Shown here: in pieces, positions 51,812 through 60,511 of the stretch
Layout: every line of letters starts with the position of its first letter
Numbering within the stretch: position 1 is the stretch's first letter
From: Methylobacter sp.
Lineage (GTDB): Bacteria; Pseudomonadota; Gammaproteobacteria; Methylococcales; Methylomonadaceae
Direction of reading: 5' to 3'
Length of the DNA stretch: 64,000 nucleotides
Assembly (NCBI GenBank): GCA_026399025.1
Contig: JAPLRU010000105.1
Coordinates: 26,075-90,074, forward strand
The notes under the pieces: generated by a model
What the model saw: the letters and a program-made list of their open reading frames with translations, nothing else
Told to the model about the DNA's origin: nothing
Database searches by the model: none
Translations under genes and position numbers: made by a program

Positions 51812-52432
51812 ATGCCAAAGAAAACTTTAACAACAAAAGAAGAGCTCGAAAGACCGGAACATCGGCCGGATTTGCAACGCCGGGCCAAAGAATTCGTGGA
51901 TGACGAATTGTCGTTTTTCGAGTCGGAACAGCAGTCCTCGGCGTTGCAGAAACAGTTCATGGAACACGTAGCGGCCTTCGAGGACGCCGAATGGACGACG
52001 AATTTCGATCAACTGGCGCAGGGCGGGATGACCTTGCCCGCTCCGGACGATCTGGACGACGCTCAATTGAACGCCAAGCTGTGGGAAGTGATACGCGGTT
52101 TGGCGATGCTGCGGACCTTTCTATACAACACCGACCATCTCAGCGATCGGGAACTCTATGAGGAATTGTGGCATCAGGTGTTGCGGGAGGAATCGCCGAA
52201 TATGCCGATTAACGCGGATTCGGCTTGTCATATCGATTTGGTGGGCAGCGGTAGCGAGCAGGATAATGAATTTTACCTGCGCTACTACGCCGATGAGGAA
52301 GATCGGCGTCTTTGGGCTCAAGACTGGCCCGACGACGTCCTGCCGGCACATGAAACGCTACCTTATGACCGCGACCGGCATTTGCCAAACCGTAACACGG
52401 AACTAGGAACTGCATTAGATAGAGTGCATTAG
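51812..52432 (+). CDS. Hypothetical acidic protein, unrecognised
   Basis: 206 residues, strongly acidic, no signal peptide and no membrane segment. GGAGGAAAT 8 bases before the ATG supports translation. N-terminal KEELERPEHRPDLQRRAKEFVDDELSFFESEQ is likely helical. WEVIRGLAMLRTFLYNTDHLSDRELYEELWHQVLREE is a second helical block. The C-terminal third (HIDLVGSGSEQDNEFYLRYYADEEDRR) looks beta-rich. I do not recognise the family. It is not obviously operonic with the convergent lon. Confidence 0.7.
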   Translation: MPKKTLTTKEELERPEHRPDLQRRAKEFVDDELSFFESEQQSSALQKQFMEHVAAFEDAEWTTNFDQLAQGGMTLPAPDDLDDAQLNAKLWEVIRGLAMLRTFLYNTDHLSDRELYEELWHQVLREESPNMPINADSACHIDLVGSGSEQDNEFYLRYYADEEDRRLWAQDWPDDVLPAHETLPYDRDRHLPNRNTELGTALDRVH

Positions 52433-52485
52433 CGGCACTGTAGGAAGAATCGCTGTGAGTTGCGCAGCCCGCCTACGCTGCAAAA

Positions 52486-54894
52486 TCATTTTTCCATCGC
52501 ATTGGCCAGTATTTCATCGACACTTTCCAACCAGATAAAGCGGAGCTGGTTTCTGACCGCTTCGGGTATTTCTTCAAAGTCTTTTTGGTTACGCGCCGGA
52601 AGCATGACTGTTTTCAAGCCCGCCCTGGCCGCGGCAATGACTTTTTCTTTAATGCCGCCGACCGGTAACACCAGTCCACGCAGGCTGATTTCTCCGGTCA
52701 TCGCCATATCGCTACGCACGGTACGCTCGGAAAATGCGGAAAATAAGGCGGTAAACATCGCAACGCCGGCGCTGGGGCCGTCTTTAGGAATAGCGCCCGC
52801 CGGTACATGGACATGAATATCGTTTTTCTTGAAGATGTCCGGGCTTAAGCCTAACTCGTGAGCGCGCGATTTTACCAAGCTTAATGCGGCTTGAGCGCTT
52901 TCTTTCATGACTTCGCCTAATTGGCCGGTCAGGATCAGCTTGCCGTTACCGGGTACGCGGGTGGCTTCGATAAACAGAATATCGCCGCCGACCGGCGTCC
53001 AGGCAAGCCCTGTTGCCACGCCCGGAACGCTGGTGCGCATGGCGACGTCGCTGTAAAACTTTTTCGGCCCCAAAATGCCCGGAATGTGTGCGCTGTCGAT
53101 GTGTTCGTTAGCGACGATACCCTCGGCAATGCGCATCGCGACATGACGAAACACCGAGCCAATCTCACGTTCCAGATTTCTGCAACCGGCTTCGCGGGTG
53201 TAGTCCTGAATCAGGGTCAGTATCGCGTTGTCGGTAAGTGCGCATTGCTCGGGGCTTAAGCCGTTGCTTTCCTGTTGCCGATGCACCAGATAGCGTTTGG
53301 CAATCTGAAGTTTTTCCTCGGTGGTGTAGCCGGTTAATTCAATGACTTCCATCCGGTCGCGCAAAGGTCCGGGGATGCTGTCCACGACATTGGCGGTGCC
53401 GATAAACATGACATGGCTCAGGTCGAAGGCGACCCCCAGGTAATTGTCGCGAAAGCTTGAGTTTTGCTCGGGGTCCAAAACTTCCAGCAAGGCCGACGAG
53501 GGATCGCCATGAAAGCCGGAGCCGAGCTTGTCCATCTCATCCAGCATGAACACCGGGTTATTGGTGCCGGCTTTGCGGATGGATTGAATGATGTTGCCCG
53601 GCAAAGCGCCGATATAAGTGCGGCGATGGCCGCGTATTTCGGCTTCGTCGTGCAATCCGCCCAAACTGGCGCGGACGAATTCGCGTTCGGTGGCGCGGGC
53701 GATACTGCGTCCCAACGAGGTTTTGCCGACTCCGGGCGGCCCGATAAAGCATAAAATAGGGCTTTTGCCGTTAGGGTTCAGTTTGCGCACGGCCAAAAAT
53801 TCCAAGATGCGCTGCTTGATTTTATCCAAGCCGTAATGGTCTTCGTTGAGAATATTCCGGGCTTTTTTGATGTCGATAACGCCGGCGCTGGAGACCGACC
53901 AAGGCAGTTCGGTCAGCCAATCGAGATAAGTACGAACCATCGAATATTCACCGCTGGCATCGGGCATATGCTGTAAGCGGGCGAGTTCCTTGCGCGCTTG
54001 CTTTTCGACGTCTTCAGGCATCTTGGCCGCAGCGATGGCGTTGCTGATTTCTTCGATTTCGGCGGCGCCGCCTTCTTCTTCGCCCAGTTCCTTTTGGATA
54101 GCTTTCATTTGTTCGCGCAAAACGAATTCGCGTTGCCTTTGGCCCATGGTTTCTTGGGTTTTGTCGCTGATTTTATTGGAAAGTTTTAACACTTCGACTT
54201 GATAATTGAGCAACTCCAGAATCTTGTCGATACGCTCCCGGATATTAAACAGCGACAGTATTTCCTGTTTTTCTTCCGGTTTCGAAACCAGGTAACTGGC
54301 AATCAGGTCGGTCAGCATCACCGGCGACGCGATAGAGCGAATCGCATTAACCAGTTCGTCAGGCGCTTGGCGGCTCTGAGCCAGCGCTTCCAGCGCTTGC
54401 TGTTTGAGTGTAATGACGCGGGCTTCGACATCCTGAGTGTTTAATTCAGGCTCTTGGTAACGCTGAATCCGGGCGACCGGAAACGGATAGCCGGGCAGAA
54501 ATTCCTGTATCCGAAACCGTTGCACACCTTGGCACACGACATGATGGGTGCCGTCAGGAGCGGTTATGTAGCGTAAGATTTCCGCCACCGTGCCGACCGT
54601 GTAAAGATCGGCCGGGGTGGGCTCTTCATCGGTGTCGCGTAATTGCATCAGCAAGCCGATCGCTTTCTCCGAACGTACCGCCTGTTGCACCGAGGCGATG
54701 GAGGATTTGCGGCCTATCACCAACGGAGCGACGTTTTGCGGAAACAGCACCGTCGAGCGCATCGGCACAATGATCAGTGCGTCATTGGGAATCGGGGGGA
54801 ACTGCGGCGGCGTTTCTTGCTTTGCCTCCGAAGAGGTTTCCGCCGCGTCCGCCGTCGATCCCAGAAGTATGTTTTTCAGATCCTTGATTTGCAT
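52486..54894 (-). CDS. lon: ATP-dependent protease Lon
   Basis: 802 residues: N-terminal substrate domain (NDALIIVPMRSTVLFPQNVAPLVIGR), AAA+ module with Walker A GPPGVGKTSLGRSIARA and Walker B PVFMLDEMDKLG, and the Ser-Lys protease domain (PKDGPSAGVAMFTALFS with catalytic Ser; VLPVGGIKEKVIAAARAG with catalytic Lys). The N-terminus has an extra ~30 residues (SSEAKQETPPQ). It degrades damaged and regulatory proteins. It follows hsp20 by 9 bases, suggesting one stress operon. Confidence 0.96.
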   Translation of the reverse strand: MQIKDLKNILLGSTADAAETSSEAKQETPPQFPPIPNDALIIVPMRSTVLFPQNVAPLVIGRKSSIASVQQAVRSEKAIGLLMQLRDTDEEPTPADLYTVGTVAEILRYITAPDGTHHVVCQGVQRFRIQEFLPGYPFPVARIQRYQEPELNTQDVEARVITLKQQALEALAQSRQAPDELVNAIRSIASPVMLTDLIASYLVSKPEEKQEILSLFNIRERIDKILELLNYQVEVLKLSNKISDKTQETMGQRQREFVLREQMKAIQKELGEEEGGAAEIEEISNAIAAAKMPEDVEKQARKELARLQHMPDASGEYSMVRTYLDWLTELPWSVSSAGVIDIKKARNILNEDHYGLDKIKQRILEFLAVRKLNPNGKSPILCFIGPPGVGKTSLGRSIARATEREFVRASLGGLHDEAEIRGHRRTYIGALPGNIIQSIRKAGTNNPVFMLDEMDKLGSGFHGDPSSALLEVLDPEQNSSFRDNYLGVAFDLSHVMFIGTANVVDSIPGPLRDRMEVIELTGYTTEEKLQIAKRYLVHRQQESNGLSPEQCALTDNAILTLIQDYTREAGCRNLEREIGSVFRHVAMRIAEGIVANEHIDSAHIPGILGPKKFYSDVAMRTSVPGVATGLAWTPVGGDILFIEATRVPGNGKLILTGQLGEVMKESAQAALSLVKSRAHELGLSPDIFKKNDIHVHVPAGAIPKDGPSAGVAMFTALFSAFSERTVRSDMAMTGEISLRGLVLPVGGIKEKVIAAARAGLKTVMLPARNQKDFEEIPEAVRNQLRFIWLESVDEILANAMEK

Positions 54895-54903
54895 AACAAG
54901 CCC

Positions 54904-55353
54904 TTACGTTTTCCGCAGTGAAATAAGTAAACAACCGTTTGTTAATTCACACGTGCTGATTTCAAAAAGTCCGGCGGGCAGTTCAATGCGCCGCTCAAAT
55001 CGTCCATAGGGAATTTCCAAGCGTAAAATATGCGATTCCGCGCAGGCTGAATGCCTGCGCCGCCCGCTGATAATCAAATGATCGTCTTCCAGCATTACGC
55101 TTAAATGCTCAGGGTTGACACCCGGTAGCGCGATCATGATGGTGAAGCCGTAAGCGGTTTGATAGATATCGATCGGCGGCTCCCAATTAGGCTGATCGGC
55201 CTCGATAGACACCGGTCTAAAGAATTGCCGATGTAGCTGATCGGCTCGATCCAGTATTTGGCAAGCTTCGGTCCACATCCAGGTTTCAAGATCGCGTAAT
55301 GGCATAAGGTGCAATTCCAGAGTGTTGCTGTTTAATCCTGCAAGCCGTGTCAT
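54904..55353 (-). CDS. Hsp20/alpha-crystallin small heat-shock protein
   Basis: 149 residues. The alpha-crystallin domain occupies about 55-148: EPPIDIYQTAYGFTIMIALPGVNPEHLSVMLEDDHLIISGRRRHS, then ILRLEIPYGRFERRIELPAGL, the usual conserved block. The C-terminal IxI tail is weak or missing. It is an ATP-independent holdase for unfolding proteins. Placing it directly before lon links holding and degradation of damaged protein. I saw no clear sigma-32 promoter upstream. Confidence 0.9.
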   Translation of the reverse strand: MTRLAGLNSNTLELHLMPLRDLETWMWTEACQILDRADQLHRQFFRPVSIEADQPNWEPPIDIYQTAYGFTIMIALPGVNPEHLSVMLEDDHLIISGRRRHSACAESHILRLEIPYGRFERRIELPAGLFEISTCELTNGCLLISLRKT

Positions 55354-55459
55354 TGTTTGGTCCGAGGAAAAAGTAAAGCCGGCTTCTGTTTTTTCACATG
55401 GGTTTAAGCCGCCCCCTCGGCGTTACCAATTGTTAAGACGGGCAGTTGCCGGATTTAAT

Positions 55460-55975
55460 TTATTCCGCCGGGATTAAATGGTGCTGGATATGTTCAGGGA
55501 TGACCTCGTTGCCGTGCTCGATTTGCTGCGCTTCAAACCATTCATGAAGAGCCTGAACAAACTGGGGGTATTCCGTCGAATAGTGAATCTGAGCGCCATC
55601 GGGTAACGCTTTATAGTCGAATTTTATATCGTCGGGTTGCGCCGTTTTTAACCGGGCCAAGCCCGGCATTGCAGCGCCATGCATGCGTTCCGTCACAGAA
55701 AAGTTGCCTTTTCTGAACTCATTGGCAATTTCAAGCAAGTGCGCCTGAATCAATTTTATTTGCCGGGTATTGTCGGGCGATTTGGCGACAACATGCTGAA
55801 CGCCGCCATGAACGGTTTTGGTAAACGTTTGTCGAACTTGATCTAAGGTATAGGGCACTATTTGCTGTACGCGTTGGCGCACTTCAGCGACGGATTCAGG
55901 CTCGGTTTTTTCAACAGCCGAGACTGTGGTAGAAAAAAGCAAAAGCCCAAGCATGGCTAATAGGTAATGTCTCAT
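55460..55975 (-). CDS. Exported protein of unknown function
   Basis: 171 residues from the ATG at 55975 (MRHYLLAMLGLLLFSTTVSAVEK), a clear signal peptide cleaved near VSA. The core QVRQTFTKTVHGGVQHVVAKSPDNTRQIKLIQAHLLEIANEFRKGNFS...HGAAMPGLARL matches a small proteobacterial family. Its members are often labelled 'aspartate carbamoyltransferase' in databases, a label with no support in this sequence. It is periplasmic by prediction; function unknown. It is upstream of hsp20-lon in the same direction, 107 bases away. Confidence 0.65.
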   Translation of the reverse strand: MRHYLLAMLGLLLFSTTVSAVEKTEPESVAEVRQRVQQIVPYTLDQVRQTFTKTVHGGVQHVVAKSPDNTRQIKLIQAHLLEIANEFRKGNFSVTERMHGAAMPGLARLKTAQPDDIKFDYKALPDGAQIHYSTEYPQFVQALHEWFEAQQIEHGNEVIPEHIQHHLIPAE

Positions 55976-56155
55976 CAATATCTCCCTTACCGAGTTGAGG
56001 CCCAATGAACGCCGCTATAAACTTTCTAAATGTCTATGTTGAAGTATCTCCTGTTCGTGAGCTGCGATAAATCCGTACGGCTACTTAGGCAAAACTTCAT
56101 GCAAGGGAACGTAGATCGGGCCGTTTATTGATTAGCCCGGATTTTTTATGATCTA

Positions 56156-56830
56156 TCAGGGGCATCGGTGTGGTTTGCGTTCTATTTTGGCTTTTTCAGT
56201 ACGCAGCTGTTTTCGCTCGTCCGTGCTTAAATCACGGGCCTCGGCTTCAACTGCATACAAGGTAGCGATACGGTTTAGGGCTTCTTGCGCGATAGGACTC
56301 TGGCCGGCTTGAAACAGGTCGAAGAATTTGCGCCGCGCATGGGCCAAGCAGGCCAGTTCGATACACGGCTCAAGCAGGCGTTGCGATTCAGGATGTGCGC
56401 GGGCAGCGGCAAACAGGGCTTTATAGCCGCCGCCGTAGTCATCAACCAACAGAGGGTCGTGCCAGTCACCCGAAAATTGCTGCGCATACCGGCCACTGCG
56501 ACCGGCTTGATAGTCGAAGACGATAATCTTGAGGCCCGGTTGCAAATCATTACTGCGATAGGCCCACAGATAGGCTTTCTTGGTTTTACCCTTGCCGGGA
56601 TCGAGTTGCAGTACGGGCGTCTCACGGCGTGCAAGCTATCTCTCTGCAATAAATGCCAAGCCAATCGATCGACTAAGGGCGCTAAAGCGATACCGAGTCG
56701 CCCCACCCAATCCGCCAGAGTGGAGCGTGACAAGATCACCCCATCGCGAGCGGCGATTTGTTCCAAGCGGCGATTTGTTCCAGCCGGTACAGCGGCAGAT
56801 GATCCAGGTATTTGTTGATGATCACCCAGG
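56156..56830 (-). pseudogene. IS66-family transposase (TnpC) fragment
   Basis: Two frames read IS66 transposase core sequence: YRLEQIAARDGVILSRSTLADWVGRLGIALAPLVDRL, then FDYQAGRSGRYAQQFSGDWHDPLLVDDYGGGYKALF and ELACLAHARRKFFDLFQAGQSPIAQEALNRIATLY. A frameshift lies near 56540-56640. A 17-base tandem duplication (CGGCGATTTGTTCCAAG) near 56752-56785 disrupts its 5' part. Both ends of the element are missing. Confidence 0.85.
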
Positions 56831-57404
56831 CCAACAAACACAGACGGTCATCCTCACCTCTCAATGTCGAATAGATGCCATCCGCCCAGATGTAAACGAT
56901 CTTTTCATCGGCTAAATCTCGGCGATTCCAGGCCAGATAGTCCTCAGACCACTGCGCCTTGAGCCGACTCACCACTGCCGGCGACAGGCCTTTGGCTTCA
57001 TCTCCCAACAGCACTGACAAGGCGTCCTGCATGTTGCCCGTGGAAATGCCGCGCAAATACAGCCAAGGCAAGGTCGCTTCGACCCGCTTGGCTTTTCGCA
57101 CATAGGGCGGAACAATCGCTGAGTTAAATTTGACCCCAGCACCGGAACGATCACGTACCTTGGGCACCTTAACCGTTACCGAGCCAAGTCCCGTTAACAC
57201 TTCACGTTCCGGTAAATAACCGTTGCGGACTATCGCTTTCCGTCCGTTCAGGTCTGTTACGTTCTCATACTGACTCAGGAAAAATTGCAGTTCTGTCTAA
57301 ACCGCTTTTTCTATCAGCCCTCGCGCTCCATGCCTTAATAGCTCTGTCAGGCTATCGTTAATTGTCCCTGGAGTATCCAGTCCTTTTGCGTTATCTTTGT
57401 TCAT
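56820..57404 (-). pseudogene. IS256-family transposase N-terminal fragment
   Basis: From the ATG at 57404 the frame reads MNKDNAKGLDTPGTINDSL, hits a TAG near 57298, and continues LQFFLSQYENVTDLNGRKAIVRNGYLPEREVLTGLGSVTVKVPKVRDRSG. The block LKAQWSEDYLAWNRRDLADEKIVYIWADGIYSTLRGEDDRLCLL follows before abrupt fusion to IS66 sequence. The catalytic DDE region is incomplete. ORF 56736-57200 is this chimera. Confidence 0.85.
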
Positions 57405-57523
57405 GGCGTACCTTTTTTGCTGATTATTTGATCTCGTTAATCTTATTTCAGCAGAGGTCGCCACCTTGTTTCAAGTTTGTCATACACCAGATTTATTTAT
57501 ACCTCCAATATTCCGCTTGCTAT

Positions 57524-57582
57524 AAACCGCTACGTTGCCACGCTTCAATATGTTGACGCCATTTCGATGTGATGGCCATGCC
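57524..57582 (-). pseudogene. IS66 accessory TnpA N-terminal scrap
   Basis: Minus strand reads MAITSKWRQHIEAWQRSGL then stop, like the first residues of the IS66 accessory protein TnpA. It lies next to the IS982 fragment. Confidence 0.5.
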
Positions 57583-57591
57583 TTCTCCTGC

Positions 57592-57979
57592 TCAAAAAAT
57601 CACAGAATGCCGTAGCCACCCCAAATTAGGAAACCAGTCATGCCAGTGATTATGAAAATAGCGCCATATACCCTCGTCATGGTCTTTGCCCATAAATTCA
57701 CCCATGATCTCCATCGTGATGGCTTCAGCATCGCTCAGCTTGGGCATAATCCCTCGGATTCTTAGCGGTTGGTTGACGATGATTCGGCAGATATCTTCTA
57801 CACAGCAATAAACATAGATAATAACGTCTTCTAGGAGCCTGTCGGACTTCACACTGTAACTAATTGATAAATATGGATTAAGTTATTTTTAGTAATTTAA
57901 TAAAATCATTAACTATCAATTGGTTAGGCTATAAGTCCGACAGCCTCCTAGTAACATGACCCTTCTCTCTCATAAAGTT
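57592..57979 (-). pseudogene. IS982-family transposase fragment split by a MITE
   Basis: After removing the MITE at 57835-57947 the minus strand reads MLLEDVIIYVYCCVEDICRIIVNQPLRIRGIMPKLSDAEAITMEIMGEF, the start of an IS982 transposase. It then breaks off after HNHWHDWFPNLGWLRHSVIF. More than two thirds of the gene is missing. The ORF track start (MKSDR) is created by the MITE end. Confidence 0.8.
57831..57951. mobile_element. 113-bp MITE with CTAG target duplication
   Basis: Ends GAGCCTGTCGGACTT and AAGTCCGACAGCCTC form terminal inverted repeats of 15 bases with one mismatch. CTAG flanks both sides (57831-57834, 57948-57951). Removing one CTAG and the element restores the IS982 reading frame (ATGTTACTAGAAGAC). 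The interior is AT-rich and non-coding. Confidence 0.85.
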
Positions 57980-58029
57980 GCTTTTGGTAGAACAACTCTA
58001 AGGGAGTCGCAACCTTGTCTTCAACTCAT

Positions 58030-58650
58030 TTAAAGTTGAGCATCGCGTATGAATGAGTTGATGACCTGGACCGCAATGGCGCTGTCAAAACGGTGATACA
58101 CAAACGCTGGACCGGCAAACATTACGAAATAGACACCTACCGTTATGTGAGCACTGTGCCCTTGCGCGATACCGATGATGCGTTGCTTGTGAACTAGTGC
58201 GAAATTACCACGCGCACGGAAGACGGCAAGGTTCTGTACCGGAATGCATTCGCTACCTCCTTGAGCGTTAACGATGGCAATGTGGCAGAGGTGATTGCTT
58301 CAGGGCGGGCGCGGGAAGGTTGAAAATCAAAACAATAATACATTGAAAACCAAGGGTTACCACTTCGAACATAACTTCAGTCATGGCGAACAGTTTTTAT
58401 ATTCTTTATTGGCAACGCTTATTTTGCTCGCCTATTTGCTGCATACCCTGTTAGATCTAATGGACGGCAGCTTTGTTTGCTTCGTCAGAAGCTACCTTCG
58501 CGCTGGCGTTTGTTCGATGATATGAAGGCGATTACGGCCTACTTGTGTTTTGATAGCTGGGAGCACCTGCTCCATTTTATGCTGGAAGGCTGGTCTTATA
58601 AGCCGGAAAGTCGAGTCGGTCGGCCGCCCCCAAAGCCTGACATTGGGTAG
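58030..58650 (+). pseudogene. ISNCY-like transposase C-terminal remnant
   Basis: The plus strand reads RWTGKHYEIDTYRYVSTVPLRDTDDALLVN, a TAG stop, CEITTRTEDGKVLYRNAFATSLSVNDGNVAEVIASGRAR and then, shifted, KVENQNNNTLKTKGYHFEHNFSHGEQFLYSLLATLILLAYLLHTLLDL. It ends near FDSWEHLLHFML. The KVEN.N...LK..GY..EHNFGHG block is typical of this unclassified transposase family. Several stops and shifts are present. Confidence 0.7.
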
Positions 58651-59060
58651 ATTGGGCTCATAATGAGAATTTCTGTTAATCAGTCACGAAGTAATTGTGA
58701 ATTTAATTGATCTCACAACAACGGAACAGGGATTACGATTCAAGCCGAATTAGATGAACACCTATCCCAGAGGGATCAAGATAAGTGATGAAAATCTACA
58801 AGGAGCTAATCTCTCGCCAACAAGGTTCCAGGACAAGGGCTGAACTATGCCATCAAATCTCGATAATAAAAGGGATTAATAGGACAGTTAACACCTACTT
58901 AAGGCTGTTTCTCAAGGCCAGACTAACCTTATTTAAAAAATCAGCAGGGAAAGCTGAGGGCTGCTTGCGCCTTACATTTATCAGAATTGAGCGATTCACC
59001 ACTTTTACTCAAAAATCAAGTAACTCCCGAATTTTTCAAGTTTTTTTATTTTTTACAAGC
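58651..59060. other. AT-rich gap downstream of pmoB
   Basis: About 410 bases with no gene I can support. ORF 58785-59117 has no recognisable similarity and runs into the pmo terminator. It may be another faded transposon tail. Confidence 0.4.
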
Positions 59061-59066
59061 CCCCTA

Positions 59067-59106
59067 TATAAAAAAACCCCCGTCACCTTATTTGGTAACG
59101 AGGGTC
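59067..59106 (-). terminator. Rho-independent terminator of pmoCAB
   Basis: Read leftward after pmoB: ACCCTCGTTACC-aaata-AGGTGACGGGGGT followed by TTTTTT. The 11-12 pair stem uses two G-U pairs. Position about 45 bases after the pmoB stop and the T run make this a strong call. Confidence 0.9.
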
Positions 59107-59150
59107 TAATTCCTTAACTAATAACTAAAAGTTGTCAGTTAATTATTTCA

Positions 59151-60395
59151 TTAGATGAAAGATGGAATTAATGGAGCATCTACCATAACCATTTGACGGT
59201 TTCCAGCTTCATCAAAGAAGAATAACAAACCAGCAAAACGGCTGTCTGGATCATAGATCAAGTCAGCTAAACGGTAAACTTCCCAAGCAGCGTCAGAAGC
59301 AGTAACTTGAACAGTTCTTGATGTACCAGGAGCGATTGGGCTGTTATCGCTAACAGTCAAACCTTCTTCAGCCAACAAGTCATCTGGATAACCTGTTTCA
59401 TCAGTGTGAACTTTAGGATCCAAGAAGCGAACACCAGCAGTATTGAACTCGCCCAAACGAACTGATGAATCACCGTTATTAGTAATAGTCAATGTCATTT
59501 GCATTGCACGACCTGGGACACGATAAGTTGCATCTTCAACTTTAACGTTAACAGTTTTTGCAGGCAATTCAATTGGCTTCATTCCACGTAACAGACCAGC
59601 TTGTAATGGAGTAGTTACAGGATAAGCTGCGTTTGTACTGCTCATACCGAAAGCAACAACCGCAATAGTACCTACTGCAAAACCCAAAGCAACTTTCTTG
59701 TCAGCAGCAGTAATCAAAGAATCCGCTTTACCAGCTTCAACAGCAATATGACGTGGAACGAAGATTGGTTTACGAGCCCAATATGCCAACCAAGCCAAAC
59801 CTAAAGCATACCAGAAAGCGTGCCAGAAGTAAGTGTTGCTCAAGTTATACGTTTCCAGGTTGATTGTATCACCTAACAGCGTAGTAACTGGGTTAACAAA
59901 TGATCCCATAGTACCAGTAACAGTTACCCATTTACCTGGACCGATGATTGGACCACCACCTTTAACGTTCATCATAGTGTGTACGTGCCAGTCACCTGGA
60001 CGACGTGCTTTCAACAATACTTTAAACTCATAAGTTTCGCCCAATTCCAGAGTAACTGAACGAGGAACTAATTGACCACCGATCCATGAACCTTGACGAA
60101 TAAATACAGGTCCTGGAATACCGATGTTCAAGAATGAAATTTCGGGTTTATCAACAGTTTCAGGCCATCCTGCGAAAACATGGAATTTACCAGAAATTGT
60201 CATAGTATCGTTAACAGGCACTGTATCTTTTGACCAGTTCAAGTCAAACCAGTGAATTGTACGCATACGCATAAATGCAGCTTGCGATTTTTCACCATGA
60301 GCAGATGCAGTTGGTGCGTAAAACATCGCTGCTGTAACAGTTACCAGCAGTGCGACAAAGGATAATTTAGCAACCTTGTCTTTTATTAATTTCAT
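59151..60395 (-). CDS. pmoB: Particulate methane monooxygenase subunit PmoB
   Basis: 414 residues. A signal peptide ends ASA-HGEKSQAAFMRMRTIHWFDL, exposing the N-terminal copper-ligand histidine. The other two ligands are in RRPGDWHVHTMMNVKGGGP (about 136-155). Two cupredoxin domains are joined by two membrane helices (FWHAFWYALGLAWLAYWA and VALGFAVGTIAVVAFG). It carries the PmoB copper sites of the methane-oxidising membrane complex. AGGAGG precedes the ATG. Codon use is more uniform and A/T-ending than in neighbours, as expected for very high expression. Confidence 0.98.
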   Translation of the reverse strand: MKLIKDKVAKLSFVALLVTVTAAMFYAPTASAHGEKSQAAFMRMRTIHWFDLNWSKDTVPVNDTMTISGKFHVFAGWPETVDKPEISFLNIGIPGPVFIRQGSWIGGQLVPRSVTLELGETYEFKVLLKARRPGDWHVHTMMNVKGGGPIIGPGKWVTVTGTMGSFVNPVTTLLGDTINLETYNLSNTYFWHAFWYALGLAWLAYWARKPIFVPRHIAVEAGKADSLITAADKKVALGFAVGTIAVVAFGMSSTNAAYPVTTPLQAGLLRGMKPIELPAKTVNVKVEDATYRVPGRAMQMTLTITNNGDSSVRLGEFNTAGVRFLDPKVHTDETGYPDDLLAEEGLTVSDNSPIAPGTSRTVQVTASDAAWEVYRLADLIYDPDSRFAGLLFFFDEAGNRQMVMVDAPLIPSFI

Positions 60396-60418
60396 ATATC
60401 CTCCTCTATAATAGAGAA

Positions 60419-60447
60419 TCTATAGTTTCCAGAGTATCTAGTGTCAA
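60419..60447 (-). promoter_or_regulatory. Possible internal sigma-70 promoter before pmoB
   Basis: TTGACA (60447-60442), 17 bases, then TATAGA (60424-60419), only 24 bases before the pmoB start. The -35 is perfect and also forms a small CTAGTtgacACTAG hairpin. It could equally be an RNA-processing structure. Confidence 0.35.
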
Positions 60448-60511
60448 CTAGCATATTGCTTCTTGTTAACACCAGTCTTTTTGTGTGATTTCCTACAACC
60501 AAACTCTTAAA

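Noticed and set aside
55354-55459. Sigma-32 promoter before hsp20-lon
   Set aside because: ACCCATGT near 55425 resembles a -10 box, but no CTTGAA-like -35 lies at the right distance.
58785-59117. 110-residue ORF downstream of pmoB
   Set aside because: No recognisable motif, basic low-complexity composition, and it runs through the pmo terminator.
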